From: an uncultured bacterium
GTDB lineage: Bacteria > Bacteroidota > Bacteroidia > Chitinophagales > CAIOSU01
Direction: 5' to 3'
NCBI GenBank assembly: GCA_903861055.1
Contig: CAIOSU010000241.1
Location: 1-33,246 of the forward strand
DNA: 33,246 bases
Shown piece by piece: positions 21,665 to 29,431 of the stretch (positions within the stretch are counted from its first letter, which is position 1; each line of letters opens with the position of its first letter). Below the pieces are notes generated by a model. The model saw only the letters and a list, made by a program, of their open reading frames with translations. It was not told where the DNA came from and searched no databases. A program made the translations under genes and the position numbers.

Positions 21665-22741
21665 CTAATTGTCCGCTGCCCAACATACTTGTATTTCCCT
21701 TGGGCAGTTATATGGCAAGCGACCATGGGAAGTGCTGAAATTATCAACAGCCAATACATCGCCCTTGTGCCAAGAGAAAATGACCATGTTTTTCCAAATC
21801 ACCTCCTCCACATGTTTAACGTACGACACTGGTATTGGCGTGCCGTCGCGAAAAGTACAATTCATGGCCTGGTCGCCTTCTTTAGTGGTTAACTTTTTAA
21901 TGCTGCTCATTAAAGAGGTAAAAACATTGAAACTTGCAGCCCTTAGGTTTTTTTGGCGCTTGGCTATATAGCCATACTCAATGGCAGCAGCAGCCTCATG
22001 AAACACTTGCAAATGGTTAAACCAAACCTTCTCGCCCGTAACGGGGTGCTTAGCAATGGCCTCCTGGTCATTTATAAGTACCAGCTTATCATCATCTTTC
22101 CAATGGAACTCCAGTCCGTTCTTTTTGCACGATTCTTCAACCACTTTTTTATCGGTGGTCAGAAACATCTCATCCCAACGTTTTAGCTTCCACAGGTCAA
22201 ATTTTGCTTTGGCCGATGGACCATTATAGTTCCTGACATTTTTGATGCCTTTACGCTCAAACTCCTCACGTATCATGGGGTCCAAGTCTTGGTATACTTT
22301 ACGGAAATCCACTATTGGTGTCTCCCCTCCTTCCGTTGGCTCAATATGGCAATAAAAAAACAACTTGCGCGGCGGATTGGGCAAAAAGCTCATTTCGCAA
22401 TGCTGCATAATTGGGTAGTAAGGTGGCAATTCGCTGGCAGAGAATACATACTTGCTCACGGCATTTCGAGGCGAAGTGCCGAGATAATTATTTTTCAAAT
22501 CGGGATCAACACCTTGGGCTACGTTTTCAAACTGCTCTGGCCCATTCACATCAAAGCCACGAAACAAAATGGCTCCGTGCTCAATAATTTTTTGGTTTAT
22601 AAATGCTTTGTTTTCTTCAAGCCAATGCTTCAAGGTACTGGCATCATTTGGCGCACCCTCTGCAGGCTCAATCAACAGCGGAAGTTGTTGTCCTGATTTT
22701 AAAGATGATATTTTTACGATACTAGCAAGCTGGGTTTCCAT
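21665..22741 (-). CDS. TauD/TfdA-family Fe(II)/2-oxoglutarate dioxygenase
   Basis: 358-aa predicted non-heme iron dioxygenase that couples 2-oxoglutarate decarboxylation to substrate hydroxylation. The facial triad is visible: His113 and Glu115 in MQHCEMSFLP and the distal His339 in DNFSTSHGRLPY, followed by Arg348 (2-oxoglutarate carboxylate) in CPREIQVCW. HxE rather than HxD and the HGAILFRGFDV N-terminal strand resemble the clavaminate-synthase/SyrP-like subgroup more than true taurine dioxygenase. The substrate is unknown. It is in a same-strand run with two anion symporters. It starts about 140 bp after a hairpin that overlaps the previous gene's stop, so it may have its own promoter. 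Confidence 0.9.
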   Translation of the reverse strand: METQLASIVKISSLKSGQQLPLLIEPAEGAPNDASTLKHWLEENKAFINQKIIEHGAILFRGFDVNGPEQFENVAQGVDPDLKNNYLGTSPRNAVSKYVFSASELPPYYPIMQHCEMSFLPNPPRKLFFYCHIEPTEGGETPIVDFRKVYQDLDPMIREEFERKGIKNVRNYNGPSAKAKFDLWKLKRWDEMFLTTDKKVVEESCKKNGLEFHWKDDDKLVLINDQEAIAKHPVTGEKVWFNHLQVFHEAAAAIEYGYIAKRQKNLRAASFNVFTSLMSSIKKLTTKEGDQAMNCTFRDGTPIPVSYVKHVEEVIWKNMVIFSWHKGDVLAVDNFSTSHGRLPYNCPREIQVCWAADN

Positions 22742-22862
22742 TTCTTATAATTTAGCATCGAAAAAATACGAAAAAAAAGGTGGATGGGGAAATCTCTGTA
22801 GCTTTTATTGCTTAGCAACCGCAGTAACCAAGCCCACTGTAAGTGTTTAATATCCTCAGCAG

Positions 22863-22890
22863 AAATAAGCTAAATCAATTTAGCTTATTT
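22863..22890 (-). terminator. perfect hairpin overlapping a stop codon
   Basis: AAATAAGCTAAAT (22863-22875) and ATTTAGCTTATTT (22878-22890) form a 13-bp perfect stem with a 2-base loop. The minus-strand TAA stop at 22885-22887 lies inside the stem. It is AT-rich and followed on the minus strand by TCTGC, so it is either a weak terminator or an mRNA 3'-end stabiliser. Confidence 0.6.
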
Positions 22891-23553
22891 TCCATCTACA
22901 ATAAAAACCCGCTCTTTAACCCATCCATCGACATCAGTAGAATCAAATGGTGGCTGCATATATGGTTCTTCTGGTTTTGGGTGTACTTTGTAACCAGTCG
23001 GGTCTAACAATTGCTGGTGACAACCAATACCACTGCTGTTTACCATAAAAAACTGGCTATAGTTCTGGTCCTCCTCGGGCACAAAAATCATCATCGGGGT
23101 ATCAAACATTTCCTTTGGTAGCGTATCCTCATCGGTTGGGTAAGTGGCCCACCCAATGGCTATAGGTTCGGCCGCTAAATCTAATGGATAGACAATGTAG
23201 TTTAACAATTCACAAAAAACTTCATAAGCAATATCGTACGGAAAAACTATTGCCAACCTATTGTCTTGTGCTACTATTATTTCAGGCCAAACCGTTATAG
23301 TCTCGTCATTCCGTGCTTCGCAAAAAGCAATTAAAACATGCTGCAACTGCTCTTGGGTAATGTTACTTACTACTATCAATTTATCATTTGCCACTACATG
23401 GTTGGTATCCAGCGGCTCCAACTGCACTGCTGAACGTTCTCTAACATGACGATTGCGCAATTGGTTGCGCCTATAACGGTAAAGAAAGGCTACCGTAAAA
23501 ATTACCAATAGCCCACCATAAATCATATTTACATCAAAGGTCATAAAGCGCAA
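22885..23553 (-). CDS. membrane-anchored protein, function unknown
   Basis: 222 aa with one N-terminal transmembrane helix (about 10-26, IYGGLLVIFTVAFLYRY) followed by basic RRNQLRNRHVRER, giving an inward C-terminal domain by the positive-inside rule. The soluble part (about 55-222) is alpha/beta with segments KLIVVSNITQEQLQHVLIAF, RLAIVFPYDIAYEVFCELLN and TPMMIFVPEED. No family was recognised. It starts 48 bp after the stop of the membrane protein at 23602, so it is probably the last gene of the DUF4412/MBL operon. The stop lies in a perfect hairpin. Confidence 0.65.
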   Translation of the reverse strand: MRFMTFDVNMIYGGLLVIFTVAFLYRYRRNQLRNRHVRERSAVQLEPLDTNHVVANDKLIVVSNITQEQLQHVLIAFCEARNDETITVWPEIIVAQDNRLAIVFPYDIAYEVFCELLNYIVYPLDLAAEPIAIGWATYPTDEDTLPKEMFDTPMMIFVPEEDQNYSQFFMVNSSGIGCHQQLLDPTGYKVHPKPEEPYMQPPFDSTDVDGWVKERVFIVDGK

Positions 23554-23601
23554 TAAGTTGAAGAGCTAAGATAGCCAAAACAAGCACAAAGGCATCCAAA
23601 A

Positions 23602-24198
23602 TCATTTTACATAATCAACCTCAACGGTTTTGGTTTTGGCAAAGCCATTAGGCAATATGGCTTGGGTAGGCAGTTTCAGTAACTGATAGAGTATCTTGTT
23701 CAATAGCTTAGCTTCTCCCTCGTTTCTGGTAGTAATAAGCTTCCGTTCTTTGCCGCTTAAGAGTATTAAACATACTACATAGCCATTTCTAGCGGTGGTT
23801 ATACGTGCGCGTGCATCGCAATAGCGCATACCTTGCAGGTCGTTAAAAGCCAAAGTTGTTTTGTTAAGCTGTAGGGTTTTTAACTTGCCATTAACTACTA
23901 TTACCGGACTTAATATCATGGGCATATATGCTAAAAAAGCGCCCATAAATAACGTAACCAAGCCCAACAACATAACCTGCGATGGCTCTGATGGTAAATA
24001 TGGAACCTTAAATGATACCCCAGCTATAACCATTAATACCCCAGGCACCCAAATAGCATATGCCAGTGCCCACTGCCTTTTGGCGCTTCGGGTTATGGTT
24101 ACTATATCGCCTTGCTGAACCAAATCATGCTCTACTGGCATTAGTTTGGCAACAACACTATAACTGATAAAGAAAACAGCAAACAGTAAAACTATCAC
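23602..24198 (-). CDS. membrane protein with PH-like C-terminal domain (predicted)
   Basis: 198 aa with hydrophobic segments at about 1-16, 48-66 and 74-98, then a soluble C-terminal half. The part LKTLQLNKTTLAFNDLQGMRY..VVCLILLSGKERKLITTRNEGEA resembles bacterial PH-like (bPH/DUF304-type) domains, in which strands are followed by a C-terminal helix (LLNKILYQLLKLP). This is pattern-based, not a firm assignment. Its start overlaps the stop of the MBL-fold gene by four bases (ATGA), implying translational coupling and a shared role. Confidence 0.6.
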   Translation of the reverse strand: MIVLLFAVFFISYSVVAKLMPVEHDLVQQGDIVTITRSAKRQWALAYAIWVPGVLMVIAGVSFKVPYLPSEPSQVMLLGLVTLFMGAFLAYMPMILSPVIVVNGKLKTLQLNKTTLAFNDLQGMRYCDARARITTARNGYVVCLILLSGKERKLITTRNEGEAKLLNKILYQLLKLPTQAILPNGFAKTKTVEVDYVK

Positions 24199-25229
24199 GG
24201 GCGCAGTGCTTGAGGTTGAATAGTGTACTTACTACCAGGCTTAGGTAGTATAATGGCCATCGAGCCCGCAAAAGTACTAACTAAATGCTGATAATTAGCC
24301 TCTACTTTGGCTTTTGGAACCGTTTTTAGTGGTTGGTTGGTACTTCTAAAAAAATTCTCCCAATGGGTACAAAACACAATGGGAGCGTGGCAATGGTTTA
24401 TTACCAACTCAGAGTAATCAGTCTCTTTGCCATGAACTGCCTGAGACAGCAAAACGACATCTACTGCCTTTTCTTGCAACATGGATTTAGGAAAAAGCCC
24501 TTTACTACCATGTGCCGATGAAGATTGAGAAAAAACGCGGTACACAGGCACTCCATCTTCCATAAAATCGATAAGGTAAGATAATGGCAAGCCGCGTTTA
24601 TAGTCACTACCTTTTACGGGTATCTCTTTCAAATCTTCGGTGTAAGGGCCTGGAAACAATGTTATGCCCATAAAATGCGGCGGGTGGCTACTTACAAATG
24701 CCATGGTTCTAACGGTGCTATCAGTGCTATAAATCCATTGTCCTAGGGTACTATCGGTTCCAGCAACATCGTTCAACGTTAGCAGTGTTTGCTTTGGCTT
24801 GGCTGCTGCTAGAATGTGTTTGGTAGTGTTGCTTCCGGCTGTAATGGCTTCTGTGGGCAAGCGGGGCAACAAAGGGGGCAAATCCATTAAGTGGTCATAG
24901 TGCGCATGACTAATAAGCACTAGCTTGGTATCAATAAGGTCAGTATCATTAAAAACTGCGTTCACCAAAGCCGTATCGGGGTATATCTTGCCGAACAAAA
25001 CTTTCTTACTTGGGGGATTGCTCACAAATGGATCTGTGAGCACCACACTGTTGCCATACCTAATAATAAAGCTAGTAACGCCGTTAAAAGCAATATTAAG
25101 TGGCTGTGATGCGCTACTGGCAACAGGCAAGTTGCAGCCTGTATTAATAATGCTTTGATTGTGAATGTATGAACTACATCCACCAAAAATACACAATGCC
25201 CATAACCATAAGTATGGGCTTCGGTACAT
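24195..25229 (-). CDS. MBL-fold metallohydrolase (UlaG-like), probable lipoprotein
   Basis: 344 aa. The metal-binding motif HAHYDH (His108, His110, Asp112, His113) in LISHAHYDHLMDL, the upstream strand VVLTDPFVSNPP, a downstream SSSAHGSKG histidine, and a final CTHWENFF together match UlaG/NAPE-PLD-like metallo-beta-lactamase-fold hydrolases, which bind two metals and cleave phosphoester or lactone substrates. The N-terminus MYRSPYLWLWALCIFGGCSS looks like a lipoprotein signal with Cys18, though the lipobox FGGC is imperfect, so the enzyme should act outside the cytoplasm. Its start overlaps the DUF4412-like stop (TAATG) and its stop overlaps the next start (ATGA). The substrate is unknown. 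Confidence 0.85.
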   Translation of the reverse strand: MYRSPYLWLWALCIFGGCSSYIHNQSIINTGCNLPVASSASQPLNIAFNGVTSFIIRYGNSVVLTDPFVSNPPSKKVLFGKIYPDTALVNAVFNDTDLIDTKLVLISHAHYDHLMDLPPLLPRLPTEAITAGSNTTKHILAAAKPKQTLLTLNDVAGTDSTLGQWIYSTDSTVRTMAFVSSHPPHFMGITLFPGPYTEDLKEIPVKGSDYKRGLPLSYLIDFMEDGVPVYRVFSQSSSAHGSKGLFPKSMLQEKAVDVVLLSQAVHGKETDYSELVINHCHAPIVFCTHWENFFRSTNQPLKTVPKAKVEANYQHLVSTFAGSMAIILPKPGSKYTIQPQALRP

Positions 25230-25915
25230 TAGTTTTGTTTCATTGAGTTTTGCAATGCGGCACCACCGTCTTGGTAGCCCTCGTAGCTAAATTCAGACTC
25301 GGAAACAGCACCAGGCTTGATGTCGGTAACGGTTTGAGAGAAGGTAACTTTACCATCTTCACCACGGCTGATAATACTCAATGGCAAACCATTAATGTTG
25401 TTGGCTGCCAAAGTAGCAAAAACACCATTGGTTTTAAGCATTTGAGGTAAGTCGGCTAAGTTCAAGCTTAGCGAGCTGCTTACAAATACTGTTGTCGAAC
25501 CTTGAGTCGATTCAATACTATATTTTTTACAGCTTTGCCCTGCAATAGTTGTCGTACCGTCGCCAGTAGTAACAATAGCTGAGCCCAGTGTAGGGTTAAC
25601 TGGTTTTACATCACCAATTGGGGTTACAAACATTGCTTTGGCACCATTAATTTCGGTAAGTAATCTCACATTGGGGTCATTTTTCAACAACAACAAGGTC
25701 AAGTTATAGGCTTTGCCGCTTGCAGTACCGTTCATTACCAATTTATGGTTGCCATTTGAGGTAATCCACTTCACTACCGATTCTTCTCCCATGGCAGGAT
25801 TGATAGTAGTAAGGCTTATTTCGCCTTGAAAACCTTGTGCACTAGTGCCCAACGAAAGCAAGACCATACATGCTACTGGAAGAAAATGGGCTATATATTT
25901 TACGAAGTTGTTCAT
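25229..25915 (-). CDS. secreted DUF4412-like protein
   Basis: 228 aa with a signal peptide ending near LGTSAQG. The mature part has repeating beta-strands typical of the DUF4412 family: GFQGEISLTTI at its start, WITSNGNHKLVMNG, KAMFVTPIG and AGQSCKKYSIESTQGSTTVFVSS around a single Cys, and a C-terminal TVTDIKPGAVSESEFSYEGY. The family is common in Bacteroidota envelopes, possibly lipid-binding (LolA/LppX-like concave sheet), with no established function. It is first of three stop/start-coupled genes and 93 bp downstream of the glycine-rich gene. TCCATGG repeats at 14-bp spacing lie just upstream (25931-25951). Confidence 0.75.
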   Translation of the reverse strand: MNNFVKYIAHFLPVACMVLLSLGTSAQGFQGEISLTTINPAMGEESVVKWITSNGNHKLVMNGTASGKAYNLTLLLLKNDPNVRLLTEINGAKAMFVTPIGDVKPVNPTLGSAIVTTGDGTTTIAGQSCKKYSIESTQGSTTVFVSSSLSLNLADLPQMLKTNGVFATLAANNINGLPLSIISRGEDGKVTFSQTVTDIKPGAVSESEFSYEGYQDGGAALQNSMKQN

Positions 25916-25930
25916 GTTTTTTACCGATGT

Positions 25931-25951
25931 TCCATGGCTGATAATCCATGG
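25931..25951 (+). repeat. TCCATGG repeated at a 14-bp interval
   Basis: TCCATGG at 25931-25937 and 25945-25951, 14 bp apart (two 7-bp units), within the leader of the DUF4412-like gene. It is probably a decayed relative of the GGTCGAT/GGTCCAT array at 6284. Each CCATGG is itself palindromic. Confidence 0.5.
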
Positions 25952-26008
25952 GGTTGTTATAAATCTTTAGACGTTTGTAATCCGCATTTCAAAATTTCAG
26001 ATCTACAA

Positions 26009-27493
26009 TTAATTACCAACAGCGCCCTTTAAGAACGAAGTATTATAGTTGTTGTCGGGTATGTTTACACTATTACCATTGCGCTTGATGGCATTGCCCG
26101 CTTGGCCACCAGGCGGAACAGGCACTGGTATAGGAACATTAAAGTTGGTTAACACCGGAATGGTAACCGGGCCAATAAACGGGATACTTACCACCAATGA
26201 AATAGACAAAGTAACTTGGAAAGCACCAGTAGTGCCTGGATAACCGTAGCCACCACCATCACCACCAAATGCATTTGGATTGATACTGATTGAAACCACA
26301 CTTTGGTTAATAGTAATAGGAAGAATAAGCAAACCCCCATCGCCAGGAGTCGCAAACTGGCCAGTAGGTGTTGCGTTAGTACCAGGGCTATAAAACTGCA
26401 AACCAAACAAAGATGGAATGTTGCCACCTAAGCCACTTCCGGCACCGCCGCCGCCGCCAGCACCAATTAAAATACCAATAGCCGGCAAACCCAAAGGCAA
26501 CTGAAACGAAAGGCTAAAAGCCATGGCATTGCCGCCACCGCCGCCGCCATATATGTTAAAGTTGTTTTGCACTACAGCATCAACGGTTAGATTAACCGCA
26601 TGCCCACCATTAAAGCCTGCCCCGGTAGCACCGCTTACTGGGTCGGTAGCAGTACCGCCATTGCCGCCTCGGCCAAGTATGTTACCGTTGTTCACCAACG
26701 CAAAAATAGAACCGGCTGGCAAAGTACCTGTAGTAAACGCTGGCTGGGCTGATGTTGTGCTGCTAATGTCTACGCCAGGAAATACCGTAGCAACCACACA
26801 AACCGGTTGGTTAGTTGGAGCGCTTGGGTATTGAGCATACAATGCGGTTGAGACACTATAGTTGTTTTGGCTGTTGGTTACATCAATAAGGTAACAAGGG
26901 GTGAGCGTTACCGAGTAAATGAAGTTAACCGTATTGCTACCGCACAATGCTTGTATAATAATTGGATAGGTGCCTGCGGGAACGTAAGGTGTAGCGGTAA
27001 CCACCACGTTTACAGTACCACTTGATAGTATCGGGTTTGGCGAAAAAGTAACCGTAATGCCCTGTGGCAAGGTACCTACTACAGCCAAGGCTATATTTTG
27101 TGGGTTTCCGTTGGTTTGGCTGAACGTAAGGGAAAAGCTCGTAGAATCTGACACCACTCTATCAATAGTATCGGCTTGGCTACTACTCGTCATGGTAAAA
27201 TAACAATCGTTACAATTGGCCTGGTAACTGCTCAACCAACAAACACCATTGTAATACTGCACTGCACTATCGGTAGCGTTATAAATGATAAGGCCAGTGG
27301 CTGGATTGGCAATAGCGTCACGGTCAACAGTAGTCATTACCGGAGGTAAAAAACCCAAACTATCCGATTCAAGATGCAAAATGGCACTAGTATCCGGAAT
27401 TAAGATATTGATACCTACGCGCTGCGAAAACGCAGGGGTGCTAGCTGCCGCAAAAAGAAGCACTAAAGCAATTACCCGAAACCAATTTTTCAT
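26009..27493 (-). CDS. secreted glycine-rich protein resembling phage tail-fibre adhesins
   Basis: 494 aa. Signal peptide ends at AFSQ (about residue 23). Residues 25-90 (RVGIN..SAILHLESDSLGFLPPVMTT..RDAIANPATGLIIYN..YYNGVCWL) are a module I know from Bacteroidota surface proteins and tail-fibre-like proteins. A Cys-bearing Ig-like stretch (about 95-210) follows. The C-terminal half has glycine-rich loops alternating with hydrophobic strands: GRGGNGGTATDP, GAGFNGGHAVNLTV, YGGGGGGNAMAFS, GAGGGGGAGSGLGG, GGDGGGYGYPG and finally PPGGQAGNAIKRNGNSVNI. This spacing resembles T-even Gp38 adhesins and J/tail-fibre tips, whose polyglycine-II loops bind surface receptors. No T9SS C-terminal sorting domain is seen. 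An adhesin or binding role is inferred. Confidence 0.75.
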   Translation of the reverse strand: MKNWFRVIALVLLFAAASTPAFSQRVGINILIPDTSAILHLESDSLGFLPPVMTTVDRDAIANPATGLIIYNATDSAVQYYNGVCWLSSYQANCNDCYFTMTSSSQADTIDRVVSDSTSFSLTFSQTNGNPQNIALAVVGTLPQGITVTFSPNPILSSGTVNVVVTATPYVPAGTYPIIIQALCGSNTVNFIYSVTLTPCYLIDVTNSQNNYSVSTALYAQYPSAPTNQPVCVVATVFPGVDISSTTSAQPAFTTGTLPAGSIFALVNNGNILGRGGNGGTATDPVSGATGAGFNGGHAVNLTVDAVVQNNFNIYGGGGGGNAMAFSLSFQLPLGLPAIGILIGAGGGGGAGSGLGGNIPSLFGLQFYSPGTNATPTGQFATPGDGGLLILPITINQSVVSISINPNAFGGDGGGYGYPGTTGAFQVTLSISLVVSIPFIGPVTIPVLTNFNVPIPVPVPPGGQAGNAIKRNGNSVNIPDNNYNTSFLKGAVGN

Positions 27494-27733
27494 AACAGAA
27501 TTAAATTAAAATGTCTTACTGGCTACTAAGATAACTAACCGATTTGGTATTTATGACACTTTTTTATGGTAAATGGTTGTTTGGGATATATTTTATACCG
27601 TTCGCTTTATAATTATTACTCTGCATAAAATTAATAAGACGCGTTTAGCAACGTACACAGCATTTTTAAATACCATAAATAATGGAGAATTTATAGCATC
27701 TTATTGCTATTTTAGGCAACTCTAAGCTACCCT

Positions 27734-29341
27734 ATGAAACTTACTAGCAGCTACAAGCAATCGCCCGTTGAAGGTAAATATGATGTTATTATTATCGGCT
27801 CGGGTATTAGTGGTCTTGCTGCTGGGTCCTTGTTGGCCAAAGAAGGTCGCAAAGTATTAATTCTAGAAAGACACTACACACCAGGCGGGTTTACACATAT
27901 GTTTAAGCGCAAAGATTACGAATGGGACGTGGGCATACACTACATAGGCGAAGTACACAAGCCTTCGTCGGTGCTGGCGCAAGTGTTTAAGTACCTCAGC
28001 AATGGCCAATTGGAATGGGCCGATATGGGCGAAGTTTATGACAAAATCATTTTCGGCGACGAAGTTTTTGATTTCCGCAGTGGTATCGAGGAATTTAAGA
28101 ACCAACTAAAAAAGTACTTTCCTCATAGGGCCGACCAACAGGCCATTGACGATTATGTTCAATTGACCTTTGATGTGGCTAAAGCATCGGGCGGCTTTTT
28201 TGCAGAGCGTGCCGTGCCGAAGCCGATAAGCTTCTTGTTTGGCCGGTTTATGCGCCGTAGCATGAATAAAATAGCCAGCCAAACTACCCGCCAAGTGCTG
28301 GAAGGCATTACCAAAAACGAAAAGCTGATAGGCGTGCTCACTGGCCAATATGGCGACTACGGCCTACCGCCCGCGCAGAGCAGTTTTGCGATGCATGCTA
28401 TGGTAGCTAAGCATTACTTCCGCGGGGGCAGCTACCCTGTGGGCGGCTCTTCCCGTATATTCGATACTATTGCACCTATTATACTCAACGCTGGCGGAGC
28501 TATCTATACCAATGCTGAGGTAAAGGAAATTGTGGTAACCGATGGCAAGGCCACGGGCGTGCGTATGGCCGACAATGTGGTTATAGAGGCCCCGATGGTA
28601 ATAAGCAGTGCGGGTATTATGAATACCTACAACCACCTGCTATCGCCAGCCGCCAGCCAAAAGGCTGGATTGAAGCAGGTGTCTGGCGATTTTATCCCCA
28701 GCTCGGCCCACTTAAGCTTGTATATTGGTTTAAAGCATACTGCCGAGGAACTAGGCATACAAAAACCCAACCTCTGGATTTACCCAGCCAACTACAATCA
28801 CGATGAGAACATAGCCCGCTTTCTAGCGGATGAAAACGAGCCATTCCCTGTGGTCTACATCTCGTTCCCCGGGGCTAAAGACCCTGACTTTACCAATCGT
28901 TTCCCAGGGCGCACTACCATAGAGATTATTACTATTGCCCCTTACGAGAGATTTAAAGAGTGGGATGGTACCCGCTGGAAACACCGTGGCGAGGACTATG
29001 AGGCGTATAAGGAAAAACTCTCGCAGCGCTTGTTGGAATACCTGTATAAGTACGTGCCGCAAACCCAAGGCAAGGTTGACTATTACGAGCTATCCACGCC
29101 GCTTACCACCAAGCACTTCATTAATTATCAAAACGGCGAGATTTATGGCATTGACCATACACCGGCGCGCTTTGCCAATCGTGCGCTACGTCCGCAAACC
29201 CCCATTAAAGGCTTGTACCTTACTGGGCAAGATATTGTGACGGCAGGTATCGGTGGGGCATTGTTCGGTGGTGTTATCACCGCTTCGGCAATATTGAACA
29301 AGAACATGGTGAAACAAATGTTAAGTCAAAAGTTAGAGTAG
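27734..29341 (+). CDS. CrtI/RetSat-like FAD-dependent oxidoreductase
   Basis: 535-aa flavoprotein. The N-terminal FAD-binding Rossmann motif IIIGSGISGLAAG (20-31), with the ribose-binding Glu45 in LILERHYTPGG, is followed by the DVGIHYIGEV block (65-74). That block is characteristic of the all-trans-retinol 13,14-reductase/phytoene-desaturase-like family. The C-terminal FAD contact is GLYLTGQDIVTAGIGGALFGG (about 497-517). Family members desaturate or saturate isoprenoid polyenes; the real substrate here is not known, and no crt gene is nearby. It has no signal peptide or clear membrane anchor. It is divergent from the glycine-rich gene across a 240-bp AT-rich gap that should hold both promoters. 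Confidence 0.87.
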   Translation: MKLTSSYKQSPVEGKYDVIIIGSGISGLAAGSLLAKEGRKVLILERHYTPGGFTHMFKRKDYEWDVGIHYIGEVHKPSSVLAQVFKYLSNGQLEWADMGEVYDKIIFGDEVFDFRSGIEEFKNQLKKYFPHRADQQAIDDYVQLTFDVAKASGGFFAERAVPKPISFLFGRFMRRSMNKIASQTTRQVLEGITKNEKLIGVLTGQYGDYGLPPAQSSFAMHAMVAKHYFRGGSYPVGGSSRIFDTIAPIILNAGGAIYTNAEVKEIVVTDGKATGVRMADNVVIEAPMVISSAGIMNTYNHLLSPAASQKAGLKQVSGDFIPSSAHLSLYIGLKHTAEELGIQKPNLWIYPANYNHDENIARFLADENEPFPVVYISFPGAKDPDFTNRFPGRTTIEIITIAPYERFKEWDGTRWKHRGEDYEAYKEKLSQRLLEYLYKYVPQTQGKVDYYELSTPLTTKHFINYQNGEIYGIDHTPARFANRALRPQTPIKGLYLTGQDIVTAGIGGALFGGVITASAILNKNMVKQMLSQKLE

Positions 29342-29431
29342 TTATTGCTTGCTAGCAACAATTACTTAACATTGAGATATGCTGATTTAAACAAAGGAAT
29401 ATTTAGCTTTCACTTTACAAACTCAGTTTAA

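Noticed and set aside
26009..26100. T9SS C-terminal sorting domain on the glycine-rich protein
   Set aside because: The C-terminus lacks the usual gliding-motility-type beta-sandwich motifs and ends soon after the last glycine-rich loop.
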